64,000 nt of DNA from contig CM044957.1 of assembly GCA_024516035.1 (NCBI GenBank), positions 52,634,085 through 52,698,084 on the forward strand. The letters are read 5' to 3'. Source of the stretch: Bactericera cockerelli. Taxonomy: Eukaryota > Arthropoda > Insecta > Hemiptera > Triozidae. Made by a program: the position numbers and the translations under genes. The notes under the pieces are model-generated. The model was not told the origin of the DNA, searched no databases, and saw only the letters and a program-made list of their open reading frames with translations. Positions 29,220 through 40,289 of the stretch are shown in pieces (position 1 is the stretch's first letter; the number at the start of each line of letters is the position of its first letter).

Positions 29220-29895
29220 ACACTACTATTCTTCAATAAAAATTAGTGGATGTGACAACACTACTATTCTTCCATACAAATTAGTGGATGTGACAAAACT
29301 ACTATTCTTCAATATAAAATTAGTGGATGTGACAACACTACTATTCTTCAATACAAATTAGTGGATGTGACAACACTACTATTCTTCAATAAAAATTAGT
29401 GGATGTGACAACACTACTATTCTTCAATACAAATTAGTGGATGTGACAACACTACTTTTCTTCAATACAAATTAGTGGATGTGACAACACTACTATTCTT
29501 CAATACAAATTAGTGGATGTGACAACACTACTATTCTTCCATACAAATTAGTGGATGTGACAAAACTACTATTCTTCAATATAAAATTAGTGGATGTGAC
29601 AACACTACTTTTCTTCAATACAAATTAGTGGATGTGACAACACTACTATTCTTCAATAAAAATTAGTGGATGTGACAACACTACTATTCTTCAATACAAA
29701 TTAGTGGATGTGACAATACTACTATTCTTCAATACAAATTAGTGGATGTGACAACACTACTATTCTTCAATACAAATTAGTGGATGTGACAACACTACTA
29801 TTCTTCAATACAAATTAGTGGATGTGACACTACTACTAGATATTCTTCAATACAAAGTAGTGGATGTGACAACACTACTATTTTTCAATACAAAA
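29220..29895. repeat. 38-bp minisatellite, second block
   Basis: About 17-18 copies of the same unit as the first block. A higher-order pattern is visible: the variant run with TTCCATACAAAT and GACAAAACT followed by AATATAAAAT occurs twice (29270-29320 and 29535-29590). Confidence 0.94.
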
Positions 29896-30369
29896 TAATT
29901 ATTGTATGTGACTATTCATGTTTACTAAACATGTTTACTCCCGTTAATTTGTGAGAGAAAAAAAATATCTTAATTTTTACTCATACATTGGTATTTTAAG
30001 GTAAAGAGATGTTTTAAGCCTCTTCTTTTAATTATCTATCAAAACCACTTCGATATACGAGGTCTCAACTTTCTCCTAAAATTTTCCATAATTCGTTAAC
30101 ACAAAATCACTAGTTCTTTAAAAGCCTATAGATTACAATGCAAAAGGGATTTTTTTATTACGATAGGTGTACCTATCTATGTTATACCTACATAATAATA
30201 TATTATACCAGGTGCCTACAATTTTACATACATACATAATTATTATATGTACATACATATTATATTACTACATACATATTATATTACTGTAATTCTTATT
30301 GGAGCAAATAAAAAATTGGCTTTTCCCCAAATAACTCTTAGATTCAAATTTGGGGTGGGGGGCACTAGC
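29896..30369. other. Intergenic AT-rich DNA, nothing recognised
   Basis: Only short direct repeats such as TACATACATATTATATTACT twice near 30260-30290. Confidence 0.5.
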
Positions 30370-30611
30370 TAAACGTCGCTTTCAACTGCATGGGCATATC
30401 ACGACGTCGGTTTTACACTACATTCGCTTGATACTCACAAACTAGCTACTCAAATTGACCTCAACCAGCCTACGTAGGGCCAGGGATAGCCATTATTACT
30501 AAGGTTCGAATTTGAATTTGTCATCCATCCATGTCTTAACGTCGCTGGACGTGGCTGAACTGCAGTGACAGAACAAGAACTGATGTATTTAATATGCCAT
30601 CGACGCTGGCA
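30370..30611 (-). mobile_element. SINE family F (5S rRNA-derived), reverse copy, full length but diverged
   Basis: On the minus strand it begins GCCAGCGTCGATGGCATATT (5S-like 5' end), holds a C-box-like GACATGGATGGATGAC, then the core, and ends TGCAGTTGAAAGCGACGTTT. See the copy at 52521 for the best-preserved sequence. Confidence 0.82.
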
Positions 30612-31330
30612 ATTTCTAATCCAAAAATTAACACGTATGACATCCTATAGGGGTGAGAACTGAAGGGTTTTTGAATTTTACTGTCTTCCACTTTTCATAT
30701 GGATAGTAGTGTCTCGGTTTTAAATCTATTATATATTATGACTAGCAGTACAATGCTATATTTCCATATTGCAGGGCGACATTATCGCTGTAAATATGTA
30801 TGTAAATCTCTGAATGTAACCTGACGAATCTGGCTATTTATTAGAGTTAAAGTGAAAAATATGGGCAAAGTACCTTGAAAAGGGTATCCAGTGTAACAGG
30901 GGCGCATCATTCCAAAATTTGTAACCGTCATCTTCTAGAACTTTCATTCACTCCTATGAGATTCCAAGGGAACATGATTCACTTTCACGAAAACAGTCTT
31001 ATGACGTCATAACTAGACCAACACTTTCCAACGGTAATGCCTTATTATTTATTTATTAAATACATATAGATTTTTGATTAAGGGGTTCTAAACTGAACAA
31101 AAGCTTTCGCTGGTCAAAAAAAGTAGCATACAACTAGAGAAATGAGTATTTTATTTAAAAAAATAATAATTTATTTTTCATTGTTTCCACGCATCAATAA
31201 ATTACCTTTGAGAAAATCACTCGCATCAGTAAAATCATTTCAATAATTTACAAAAAAGGTACTCAGCATGAGGATTTCAAAAAAAAAAAATTACATAAAA
31301 ATATTTAAAATTGTCTACCCGATAGGAGAT
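30612..31330. other. Intergenic, nothing recognised
   Basis: No splice-bounded open frame or repeat family was recognised. Confidence 0.45.
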
Positions 31331-31334
31331 ACGA

Positions 31335-31394
31335 TCAGGAACTGATGTGCTCCAGAGCCATCAGATCAGAATTGGGTGGGGGTTCCATTACCAT
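31335..31394 (-). other. Small minus-strand ORF, possible start exon candidate
   Basis: A 19-codon ORF (MVMEPPPNSDLMALEHISS) has a good Kozak context (AAAATGG). If cut at a GT at 31342 its phase (one spare base) fits the paired-domain exon at 27012. The donor GTTCCT is poor, so this is only a candidate. Confidence 0.15.
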
Positions 31395-32048
31395 TTTTCT
31401 TCTTCACCAAATTGATCGTCCATTGGTTGGCTCCTCCTAAAACCGCTTCTCATTGGTTCTGTTATAATGAACCATGAGGAATAAATTGTTTTTTAGAATA
31501 CTTTGTTCTATTTACATGTACATAATGTACATTGATATAATCATATATATACACAGTTCTATATTTAGTTAAACGTGATGTTGGAGTATCCGTCGAGAGG
31601 TTTGCTATAGGTAATTGTATTCTCTACTCCTACTGGAAACTTTTTCCCATTATGCTGGAGTTTTCGTCAATACCCACTGTCAATCAGAGTGCCTACTTTA
31701 TTCTTATTTTTTTCATGAAAATGTGAATTTACAAGCGAGTATGTCTGTTACACGCACTGATGAGATAACCATTCATGGTGTGGATATTCTTAGTTCACTG
31801 CGCCTTGCAACAGCATACTAAGTGTCTACCGACAATATTCCTGGGAATGAATAGAGTGAATGTAATCACTAAAGAATGTAGATTTTACAGAATAATCGTT
31901 ATACGATGTCAGATGAGAGGATCAAAGGAGAACGGTAGTAGCGACGTAACTTTTTCCACCATCATACTATCATAATACATCTATACATTGATCCATAATC
32001 GTGGGAGACTTGCAACAGCATCAAGCCAAAGTTTCAGCGACACATATC
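31395..32048. other. Intergenic, nothing recognised
   Basis: Short open stretches on the plus strand (31615-31975) show no recognisable protein and no codon pattern. Confidence 0.4.
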
Positions 32049-32112
32049 AAACACCTCGGCCGAGGTGTGAAGAACGCCTATACAAAGAAAGAGACAGCCC
32101 GGCAGAGTGTAA
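32049..32112. repeat. Dispersed repeat with ACACCTCGGCCGAGGTGT palindrome, copy 2
   Basis: 64 bases identical or nearly so to 15578-15641 (AAGAACGCCTATACAAAGAA, GACAGCCCGGCAGAGTGTA). Confidence 0.85.
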
Positions 32113-32807
32113 GGTTACGGAAAACATAGTTCCCATGCATTTCATGTACTTTCAGCCAGCGAAAAGTGCAACATGAATTTCAAAAATCGCGATTTTTATT
32201 GCAGAAATGGGCTCTACGTTGAAAAATAAGTTGATTTGACTCTTTGTTTGACTTCCTAGGCCACCGGGAACCCTATTTTCGATACCCCCCAACAATCGTG
32301 AAAGACATGAAAAGATTCATAATTTTGTTTTTTTCTGTTTTTTTTTTCATACGGATCCTTTGAGACCCGACTTCGTGTCTTTAACTTGGCACTGAAGATT
32401 AAGTGAGGTGTCTAAAGTGATCAAGATATAATGGAGATGAGCCCGGACCAAAAAAAAATTCTAAATTATAAGCGGGCGGCCCATTTGGGCGGCCTCGGGT
32501 TTTGGGAGCCCAAATCGGGAATTGAAGGATAATACTAGTCTTAAGTGGTATCAAATGAAAGATCTTGATGAGCAGATACCAAATTTATTGATTTTATTCC
32601 TTCATCCGGTCCACTGGGTGGCACCTGGTGGCCTTTTCATTTTCTTTGGCGGGTAGGTACCTTCGAATTCTTAGCTTAGTGGTCAGATCTTGGCCAGTAT
32701 GTATTTTTCAAGATGACCTCGCTCTCTCACTGCAAAATTTTAAAGTTTAAGTTTCCAAGTTTAGTATTAATTTAGTTCATTTTCAGCCCGTTTCTGTAGA
32801 AGATAAC
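32113..32807. other. Intergenic, nothing firmly recognised
   Basis: A GC-richer patch (AAGCGGGCGGCCCATTTGGG near 32470) and TCGGGTTTTGGGAGCCCAAA may be transposon debris. Confidence 0.35.
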
Positions 32808-32880
32808 TTTGTCTATTGGTAGCATGCTCGACCTGCCACCCAGTCAGCATGGGTTCGAATCCTGGCGGGGACGAAATTTT
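32808..32880 (+). mobile_element. tRNA-like SINE head, separate family
   Basis: TGGTAGCATGCTCGACCTGC (A box), then GGGTTCGAATCCTGGCGGGG (B box). The downstream body does not match families A-H. Confidence 0.6.
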
Positions 32881-33065
32881 TTAGGTCTATATTTTCAATT
32901 TGGGCTTCACATTGTTTTGTTTTTCCGATCTTTATATTTGATCTTCATGTCGACCCAATTACCCTCGCGAGGAAAATTTTAGGAGTTGAAGAATTGGACA
33001 ATGACCTGTGGCGGCATTACGAGATTGATTTTGGACAATCATGGTTGGATGGAGATAAAATAAAC

Positions 33066-33205
33066 GGAAGAGAATGCCAAAGGCATTATCACCACCCTTG
33101 ATCAAACTTTGTTTATATTTAATTTATTATACCTTTTGACTGCATCTGTATATATTTGTAATTGTAAATAAAGATTGATCTAAATTGTTGAATAAGAATA
33201 ATATG
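33066..33205 (+). mobile_element. LINE 3'-end fragment
   Basis: AGAGAATGCCAAAGGCATTA, ACCACCCTTGATCAAACTTT, then AATAAAGATTGATCTAAATT. Confidence 0.75.
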
Positions 33206-33261
33206 ATGAATTATGTAGCTCTCATAATGTCGATGCTACTCACTAAAAGTTGTGACAAAGT

Positions 33262-33385
33262 AGTGACTTTGGCCAAGTGGGTAGCATACTAGGCTTGGGT
33301 TCGATCCCCTTGAGAGAAGTTTTTTTTTATCTGTCCATTATGTCCGGGGTACACTCATACCTCGTGAGGTATTGATAAGGGACTT
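33262..33385 (+). mobile_element. SINE family E, 5' part, diverged
   Basis: AGTGACTTTGGCCAAGTGGG (head), GGGTTCGATCCCC (B box), CACTCATACCTCGTGAGGTA (body). Confidence 0.65.
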
Positions 33386-33545
33386 CACAACCGAGTTCTC
33401 TCCCGCTCATGGTTTTATCAACACCAAATTGTCTCCCGTCGCGTCGCTTGCATTTTTACCTGATTTTATACCTACATATATAAACTATAGTTTAGGCCTA
33501 GCATAAAAATTATAATCGAAACACCTAGGAATCATTAATATAGAC

Positions 33546-33760
33546 CTGAGGCATGGCCTTCTATGTATTTTTCCTAACCCTATGATAAACCCAAGGCATG
33601 GCCTTCTATATATTTACCTAACCCTATTATAATCCCGAGGCATTGCCTTCTATGTATTATCCTTAACCCTATATACTATATTCCTGAGGCATGGCCTTCT
33701 ATGTATTTTACCTAACTCTACTAAACACTGAAGGCATTGCCTTTCATTAGTTAGAGATTT
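33546..33760. repeat. Diverged ~60-bp tandem repeat (GAGGCATGGCCTTCTATGTA)
   Basis: About four units with GGCATGGCCTTCTATGTATT and CCTAACCCTAT. The complement of the unit recurs at 40290-40640 and in 47790-47830 / 48930-48970. Confidence 0.8.
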
Positions 33761-34331
33761 AAAAGATTTCCTTATAAAAGGCCCATTCTTATATAAAAAT
33801 GATAATTTTATAGTTTTCATTTTCTTAAATACCTAATGTAACAAAGCATGGTCTTATTTCTGGGAGAGATACTCGTGGTGACCCCTGCAACAAGCCGGAG
33901 AGAATTCGGGTAAGAAAAATTCAACGGGAGAGAACTCATTACCTCACCTTGATAAGGTGATTACAAATTAATTTCTTTGGCATTTGTAAATCCAGGTGTT
34001 TTAGTGTCCTTCATAGGAGGCTCCGAGGTCTATTTAGCATTGAAAGATAAACCTAATCATGTGGAGAATAGAATCAAAAGATCTTGCATTGCAAATTTAT
34101 ATATTATTTACTCACTTTGGGGACTTAGGAACCAAATCTGTGATCCAAATACATATTGACCTTAGAAAAATTAAATACGTACTGCTAAAACTATATCTTA
34201 GAAAAGACAACTTGGTACATTCACATTTTCCCAGCTTATTTACTTTTGTCAGTCCTAATGTTTCAGTAGTGTATGAACCTATATTTTCGTACAAAAAGAA
34301 CTGATATCCCCCCAAAAACACCACTTCGTGG

Positions 34332-34821
34332 TTAAAAAAAGAAGAACGCCTCACTCAAAGAATGATTATAATTAGCTAAAAATAAATGATATCAAATTGA
34401 GAACACCTTGTCCCCTCTCTTTCTATATCCCTGCACTCCTCTCTGAATTTATTCCTCTTATGTTTAGCTTTATTTATCCTTTCTAGGGGTCATCCCAAAC
34501 TTGATTTCTCTTTAAATTTACTTGTTGCACGGCAATAAAAAATGGCGGTCGCGGTGTAATTTTCTCGATTCAAATCAAATAACTTCAGAAAAATCATACT
34601 CCGACCGCCATTTTTTATTGCCGTGCAACAAGTAAATTTAAAGAGAAATCAAGTTTGGGATGACCCCTAGAAAGGATAAATAAAGCTAAACATAAGAGGA
34701 ATAAATTCAGAGAGGAGTGCAGGGATATAGAAAGAGAGGGGACAAGGTGTTCTCAATTTGATATCATTTATTTTTAGCTAATTATAATCATTCTTTGAGT
34801 GAGGCGTTCTTCTTTTTTTAA
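34332..34821. repeat. 490-bp palindrome: 220-bp arms, 50-bp spacer
   Basis: Arms 34332-34551 and 34602-34821 are exact reverse complements by eye over their whole length (TTAAAAAAAGAAGAACGCCT... to ...AAAAATGGCGGTCG). The spacer starts CGGTGTAATTTTCTCGATTC. Confidence 0.95.
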
Positions 34822-35035
34822 TATGTCATACTCGTATATCTAGGTATGGGTATGTATATTTTCTTTAGAAAAAGAAAAAGGTCTCAGTGTAAAATTATCC
34901 AAATAGCAGGGGACCATGGGACCCAACAGTATTAGGTATACTGCCATTGGGAATACATAAGGTGTATGAGGGACACCCTTCGAACCACTATTAGAGTCCT
35001 GGAAGAAGTATTTTATTTATAATTTCACCATCTTT

Positions 35036-35758
35036 TAAACTTTCCTTATCCTAAAATAAGGAAAGTATTGTATTCATCGAAAATTGGACCTATCCAGTTT
35101 TTAGATTTCTGGACGAGTCATAGCCTCAGGATACCAAAAAAGTTGTCAATAGAATCCTCAGGATATCAATCCCGCTTGGATTAACTTTTTTATGATACAT
35201 CTTATAAAGAACCACTAATGAATCTTAGATTGTTCATTAGTGGTTCAACGTATTTCTTTTCATCTTTGACATTTGAAATGATTCATTAATAAACTTGTGT
35301 GACACCACACGACTTTCCTATCACTCGAAAATAAGTGCGCCACTGGTGACTCAACGGTAGCAGTTAGCTAAAAATCAATGTCAAATTCATCATTTTAAAA
35401 TCATTGGATTTGATGTGTCACAACCTGCATCTAAGATGTATCATAAAAAGTAAATCCAAGTCCCTCCAAAATACCGGTAAATTGGGCCGGGTTCCAAAAA
35501 GTTCAAGATATCAAAAAAAATATTCAGAGTTAACCCCTAATTTTTTTGTGGTTATATAAATCATCTGCCATACTAAATTTCTATTCTCTAGCTTTTACCG
35601 TTCTTGAGATATCTTGTTCACCGAAGCACGCACCAATGGCCGAATACAACTTTTTTGATATCCCGAGGCCTGAGGCTATGGTTCGTCCAGAAATCTAAAA
35701 ATCTGGATAGGTCAAATTTTCGACGAATACAATAGGTACTTTCCTTATTTTAGGATAT
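35036..35758. repeat. Fold-back element with ~110-bp imperfect inverted ends
   Basis: Left: TCCTAAAATAAGGAAAGTAT...TTTCTGGACGAGTCATAGCC; right: GGCTATGGTTCGTCCAGAAA...ACTTTCCTTATTTTAGGATA. A related copy on the plus strand starts near 43790. Confidence 0.8.
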
Positions 35759-35761
35759 CAT

Positions 35762-35960
35762 CATCATACGGTGGCGTCATCGTGAACGATGGTAGCCAGA
35801 CAGTGGAGGAATGACTCAGCAGTTCTACCACTGTCTTTACAAGAAGGCTAATAATTGACAAGGGCCCCCAGAACCAAGCCCAACGCTGGTCTACTCCCTG
35901 TTTATAGTCCCCTAGCCAGACTGCTGATCTACTAACTGTTCATAGTCCTCCAGCCAGACA
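35762..35960. repeat. Dispersed repeat, second copy of 664-820
   Basis: Shared words: GTGGAGGAATGACTCAGCA, CTAATAATTGACAAGG, CCCTGTTTATAGTCC. Class unknown. Confidence 0.7.
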
Positions 35961-36087
35961 GATAATACTCGTATATCATCCAGTAAATTTTTAAAAAAAC
36001 ATTAAAAAGACAAAGTGTCTTCCGGTAGCTCAATGATCAAAGCGTCTGTCTGGTAATTCAAAGGGCTACCATCATTTACCTCACCAG

Positions 36088-36410
36088 GCCCGAGTTGGGC
36101 AAGAAAGACCAACCTCACGAATTCTTTACTTTGGAGGGGACAGAATATTTTTATTTTTTTTCATCATATATTATATATGTGTTAATCACTTTCGTGATGT
36201 CACAACTACTCAAACTCGCTTTACTAAATTTTTACTGAATCTGGGACTTGAACCACCGACCTCCAAGATAAAAGTCCGCCGCCTTATCGATCAAGCCACT
36301 TCTGTCTCCTACTATGGAGGAGACAGAATATATTTTGTAAGAAAATTCTGCCCAACCGGGGCAGGGGTTTGAACTTATGATCTTCGGACTACGAGCCACA
36401 GAGGTAAATA
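36088..36410 (-). mobile_element. SINE family G, reverse copy, split by SINE B
   Basis: 36088-36150 (CTCACGAATTCTTTACTTTGG...GGGGACAGAATATTT) and 36305-36410 (GGAGACAGAATATATTTTG...GGGGTTTGAACTTATGATCT) are parts of one element with a family B copy in between. Confidence 0.65.
36176..36304 (-). mobile_element. SINE family B, reverse copy, nested in family G
   Basis: It runs from ATGTGTTAATCACTTTCGTG to TTATCGATCAAGCCACTTCT. Confidence 0.83.
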
Positions 36411-36431
36411 ACATATAGTTGTAATTTTTTT

Positions 36432-36722
36432 TTTTAAAGATGAATGTTTCACAGCCTTTTTTATTTCGTAGCCATGAAACAGGAGCTACTGTAGACGCTT
36501 GTGGTATGTGTTGTAGCCTACCAATCCCGTAGTATGCTCTCTCTGATGGCGAAAAGTGACACAATACTTCCCATTTAGGTGCTGGGTCAACACGAGCGCA
36601 CCGGAAGGTATCCCTTACAAACAATTGTAACCAATTTAAGAATACAAATTTTTGTCGGCACGAGGGATTGAACCCGGGACCTTCCGCATGGCAAGCGAGT
36701 GCTTAACCACTGACCTAATCGC
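36432..36722 (-). mobile_element. SINE family D, reverse copy, near full length
   Basis: It extends from the tail (AAAGATGAATGTTTCACAGC) to the head (minus) GCGCGATTAGGTCAGTGGTT. Confidence 0.86.
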
Positions 36723-36809
36723 GCGCTAATAAATTAGCCTCAACTGCATTTCCATGATTCAATACATTTCAGAACTCGAGAACCTCTTGCAGATTTACCT
36801 CATCTGCAA

Positions 36810-36925
36810 ACAACCTCAGTAGCTTGATCGATAAGTCCCGGTTTCAGCGTAGATTTAGTAAAGCGAGTTTGAGTAGTTGTGATATCAGGAAAGTGATTAA
36901 CACAAATGTGATAACTTTTTTTTTT
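36810..36925 (+). mobile_element. SINE family B, forward copy with head deletion
   Basis: CCTCAGTAGCTTGATCGATA jumps directly to AGTCCCGGTTTCAGCGTAGA, so most of the tRNA-like half is deleted. Confidence 0.78.
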
Positions 36926-37339
36926 AAACTTGGGTAAATTTTATTGATCTCGTGGTCTTGGAAAGGAATTATGTAACCACAGGATCTCCTACACCAAATG
37001 CAGAAAAAAGTCTACAAGAGAAATATCCTGAGCTTTCCTGATGGAATCTCTTAACTGGATGTTCAAGGTTTCTTCCAAAGTGTCTTTTATCTTCTTATAT
37101 ACACATACAATAAGTATTGTTTTTATTTATATTGAAATTGTTGAAGAAATTGAGATTGGTAATAAAATGCAATGTTTTCATAAGTGGTTTATGATTTTAA
37201 GAGTAATGAGATTTAACATCAGTTGTCTTGCACTTTCATTGACATGCCAGAGCTCAGTCCCATGACAAGGCTCAGTCCCACTGATATCTTTAGAAAGGAT
37301 ACAAATTATCTCCATTTTCTTCTTCGTGACTCTCAAGCG

Positions 37340-37520
37340 CAAGATTAGCTCAGAGGTGAAATGCTAGATTGTCTTCCGGAAGGTCCCGGGTTCGAGCCAC
37401 AGAGCCTACAAAGAATTGTACTCAAAATTCCGTTACAGTTTACATACCTTCCGGTGCGCTCGTTTTGGAGCTTCTTGTCTATCAGAGAGGAGGGATATTA
37501 AAGAATGGGCCAGCTACAAC
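37340..37520 (+). mobile_element. SINE family D, forward copy, 3'-shortened
   Basis: GCGCAAGATTAGCTCAGAGG, GGGTTCGAGCC, CCTTCCGGTGCGCTCGTTTT. Confidence 0.78.
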
Positions 37521-37562
37521 ACAGTCAACAAGCAAAAAACCCCCCAGCTCCCGGAAATACTG

Positions 37563-37748
37563 AACTACCGGGACAGATTTCTCACTGGTAATCCAGAGGT
37601 CGCGGGGTCGAAACCCAGCCGGGGCTTGTTGAGTTATCCTCCCGTTTGGGATTTGACTATATACCTATAATAACACGTCTTAGACTTACTGCTGTGATAA
37701 TGAGACTCAATAGTCCCAATCGCAGAGTATAAATAAAGCGATATTATT
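37563..37748 (+). mobile_element. SINE family C, forward copy
   Basis: CTACCGGGACAGATTTCTCA, B box GGGTCGAAACCC, end AAAGCGATATTATTATC. Confidence 0.8.
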
Positions 37749-37896
37749 ATCTTTAAGAATTACCATTTTCAAAATGGACGTCAAGATCGGGTCCAATTCA
37801 ATCCACGCATTCCATATGTTCAGTTACTTCAAGAAACTAAATTTCTCTTGATCAATGAAACCGACAGCACGCTATTTTTTTTTTTTTTTTTTTAAG

Positions 37897-38164
37897 AGGA
37901 GTAACGTGTTTTACAGCCTTTTTTATTTGGTATCCATGAAACAGGAGCTACTGTATGAAGCTTTTGGTCTGTGTTGTAGCTTACCCATACCGTAGAATGC
38001 CTCTTCTCTGAAGTGACAAAATACTTATGGTTCAACACAAGCTCTCCGGAAAGTATCCCTTACAAACTTCTGTAATCAAATTTAGAATACAATTTTTACA
38101 CCTCTGGGGATCGAGCCCGGGACCTTCCGCTTGGCGAGTGCCTTGCCACTTAGCTAATCGTGCT
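37897..38164 (-). mobile_element. SINE family D, reverse copy
   Basis: It spans from AGAGGAGTAACGTGTTTTAC to CTTGCCACTTAGCTAATCGT. Confidence 0.82.
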
Positions 38165-38397
38165 ATCACAACAGTATTTTATTACCTTCCACTAGTTGTA
38201 GCATTGATGTAATAATCTGGTGAAGCATAAGCAACCACCACTACTACTCAATATCCAAAGTGAACAGCCTTGTATCTCAGGAACAACCATTTTCTCTGCA
38301 TCAGTGGAGGCTATACACAAGGTGATTCACACCCCGTTAGTTCAAACTGTCACCAAAATATATGACGAGCCGAATAGAGTCTTAAATGCAACATCAT

Positions 38398-38530
38398 GGC
38401 ATGGGTGTTCAGAACTATTACCTGCTGAAGAAAGCCAAAGAGCTCGAAACAGCTGTCCAGGTATGTTGTGATATTCATATGTATTTACTTACATCTAGTA
38501 AAACTTCTCACTGTTCTGTTTATACTGATC
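38398..38530. repeat. Dispersed repeat, copy 2 of 15128-15250
   Basis: TTCAGAACTATTACCTGCTG, AGCTCGAAACAGCTGTCCAG, CTTCTCACTGTTCTGTTTAT. Confidence 0.75.
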
Positions 38531-38888
38531 ACCTGAAATATCAATTAGGCTCAAAATAATGGACTTGAAAAATACAAATTCATGTCAAAATTTTTGAGAA
38601 AAAAAAATATCACTTGATGAACTAGAACCACAATTTCGCGCATCTCCACTCTACTTGAATTCTCAATTCAAAAGAATTGAGGAAATGTCCGATTTAGGCT
38701 TTTTATTTTGGCTTTATTTTTTATTATTTTAAATTACATAATTATGCAACTTTACATATAATAAAGGAATTAAATGTAACAGTACTATCATAAATATACA
38801 TATAGGTTTCATTAATCGATACAATAGGATAATAATTTTCATAAAAGTAATTCTTATAACTAAAAGTACATAAAGATAACGTCTTTAA
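38531..38888. other. AT-rich, nothing recognised
   Basis: No open frame or repeat family noted. Confidence 0.45.
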
Positions 38889-39085
38889 CATGGCTTTCAA
38901 CTGCATGGTCATATCACGACGAGGGTTTTAGCCTTCATACGCAGGAAGCTTAAAAACCAGCTACCCACATTAACCTCACCCAGCGTGGGGTTGGGCCGGT
39001 AATAGCCAGCGTCAGGAAGGTTTGAATTTGAAAGATGATCCATCCAAGTTTAACCTCTCTGTACGTTGCTTAACTTGCTTAACGT
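38889..39085 (-). mobile_element. SINE family F, reverse copy, 5S head truncated
   Basis: GGCTTTCAACTGCATGGTCA to AACCTCTCTGTACGTTGCTT; the outermost 5S-like bases are lost. Confidence 0.78.
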
Positions 39086-39161
39086 TGCTTAATATCCTAG
39101 CTTGAAAGAAAAAATTGAAAATTAAAAAAAATCTCTGAAAAAAAAATCCTTTCATTATGAA

Positions 39162-39242
39162 GAAGTCACTGTGGCTGAGTGTTGTAGCGCACTAGGCTTA
39201 CACGCACAGTAGCCTGAGTTCAAATCCCAGCTGGATACAAAA
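39162..39242 (+). mobile_element. SINE family E, 5' fragment
   Basis: AGTCACTGTGGCTGAGTGTT, CACGCACAGTAGCCTGAGTT, CAAATCCCAGCTGG. Confidence 0.7.
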
Positions 39243-39596
39243 GTTTCTAATTAGTATACCTACCCACTTAAGGAAAAGTGTATACCAAAGCCGTATTTTT
39301 CTTTCTAACCAAAAAGGATTCCAATGGAATAAAATAGACCAATTGGAGGAAAGTCATTTTTTCTTTTGGAAAAAAACGAAAGAAGGAGAAATCTTCTTCC
39401 AGTTTGGTTAACCAAAATGAATTTATTAGATTATTGCTTCCATTTCTTTATTCCTGGTTTGTTTTCATTTTTCCATTGTTTATCTTTAAAAGTACCGAAA
39501 CGTATTTTTCTTTCATGAATGGTGGGAAAGCTAAACTTGAAAATAATTGGATAGAAACCAAACCTGGATTTTTTTTTTTTAATCCAAAAGAAAAAC

Positions 39597-39697
39597 GCGT
39601 GTGGCCGCATAATAATAAGACTCTGAGGCTTAGGTGGTAGCAAATGCTTTGAGCATTAACTTCGCCTGGTGGGTACCTTCCACTAAAGAGTGTTTTT
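39597..39697 (+). mobile_element. SINE family A, 3' part, forward
   Basis: GTGTGGCCGCATAATAATAA to CTTCCACTAAAGAGTG. Confidence 0.8.
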
Positions 39698-40289
39698 ATT
39701 ATTAAAATATAAAAGAATTCGAAATGTAAAAGAGGCTCTGCGCTACACACAAAAAAATGTGAAGGGGCCTTGTGTTTCGATACAAAGAAAAATAATGCTT
39801 TAACTTCTTTTTTTATTTATTTATACTATGATTACTTATAAGTAATATTAGGAATCCAAATCCAAAATACTACAGATTTGATGACAATAGAAAGTGAATA
39901 GATGTTCACAGTAACACCAAGGACGGCGATTTGGTTCCTTGGAACTATAACTGGTATAATACCTATGAATTTATAGGCCCGATTTCAGATTCATACTATA
40001 CATAAATATCTAGTGAAATCAGATACTATAGAGATATAGTATCAGTGTCCACAGAGGATCCCTATCGGAGTTCATCAGTTGGGCCAAAATGGCATTAAAA
40101 AGGGTTCTTTTTACTGCGAAGGTATCAAAAAAAATCGATCACCTGGGCGATTTGAAAAAATATGAGACAGGTATTTTTTTTTTTTTTTTTTAGTGTGGAT
40201 CACAAGTTAGTTCCTCATATAAACTTGTATTTTTTTTTGTTTTGATTTTTTAGTTTAGATCAATTGGAGTGGAGTTTGGAAAATACATG
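39698..40289. other. Intergenic, nothing recognised
   Basis: No features supported; a few homopolymer T runs (near 40170). Confidence 0.45.

Noticed and set aside
36232..36624. 130-codon minus-strand ORF
   Set aside because: It is composed of SINE D and SINE B sequence.
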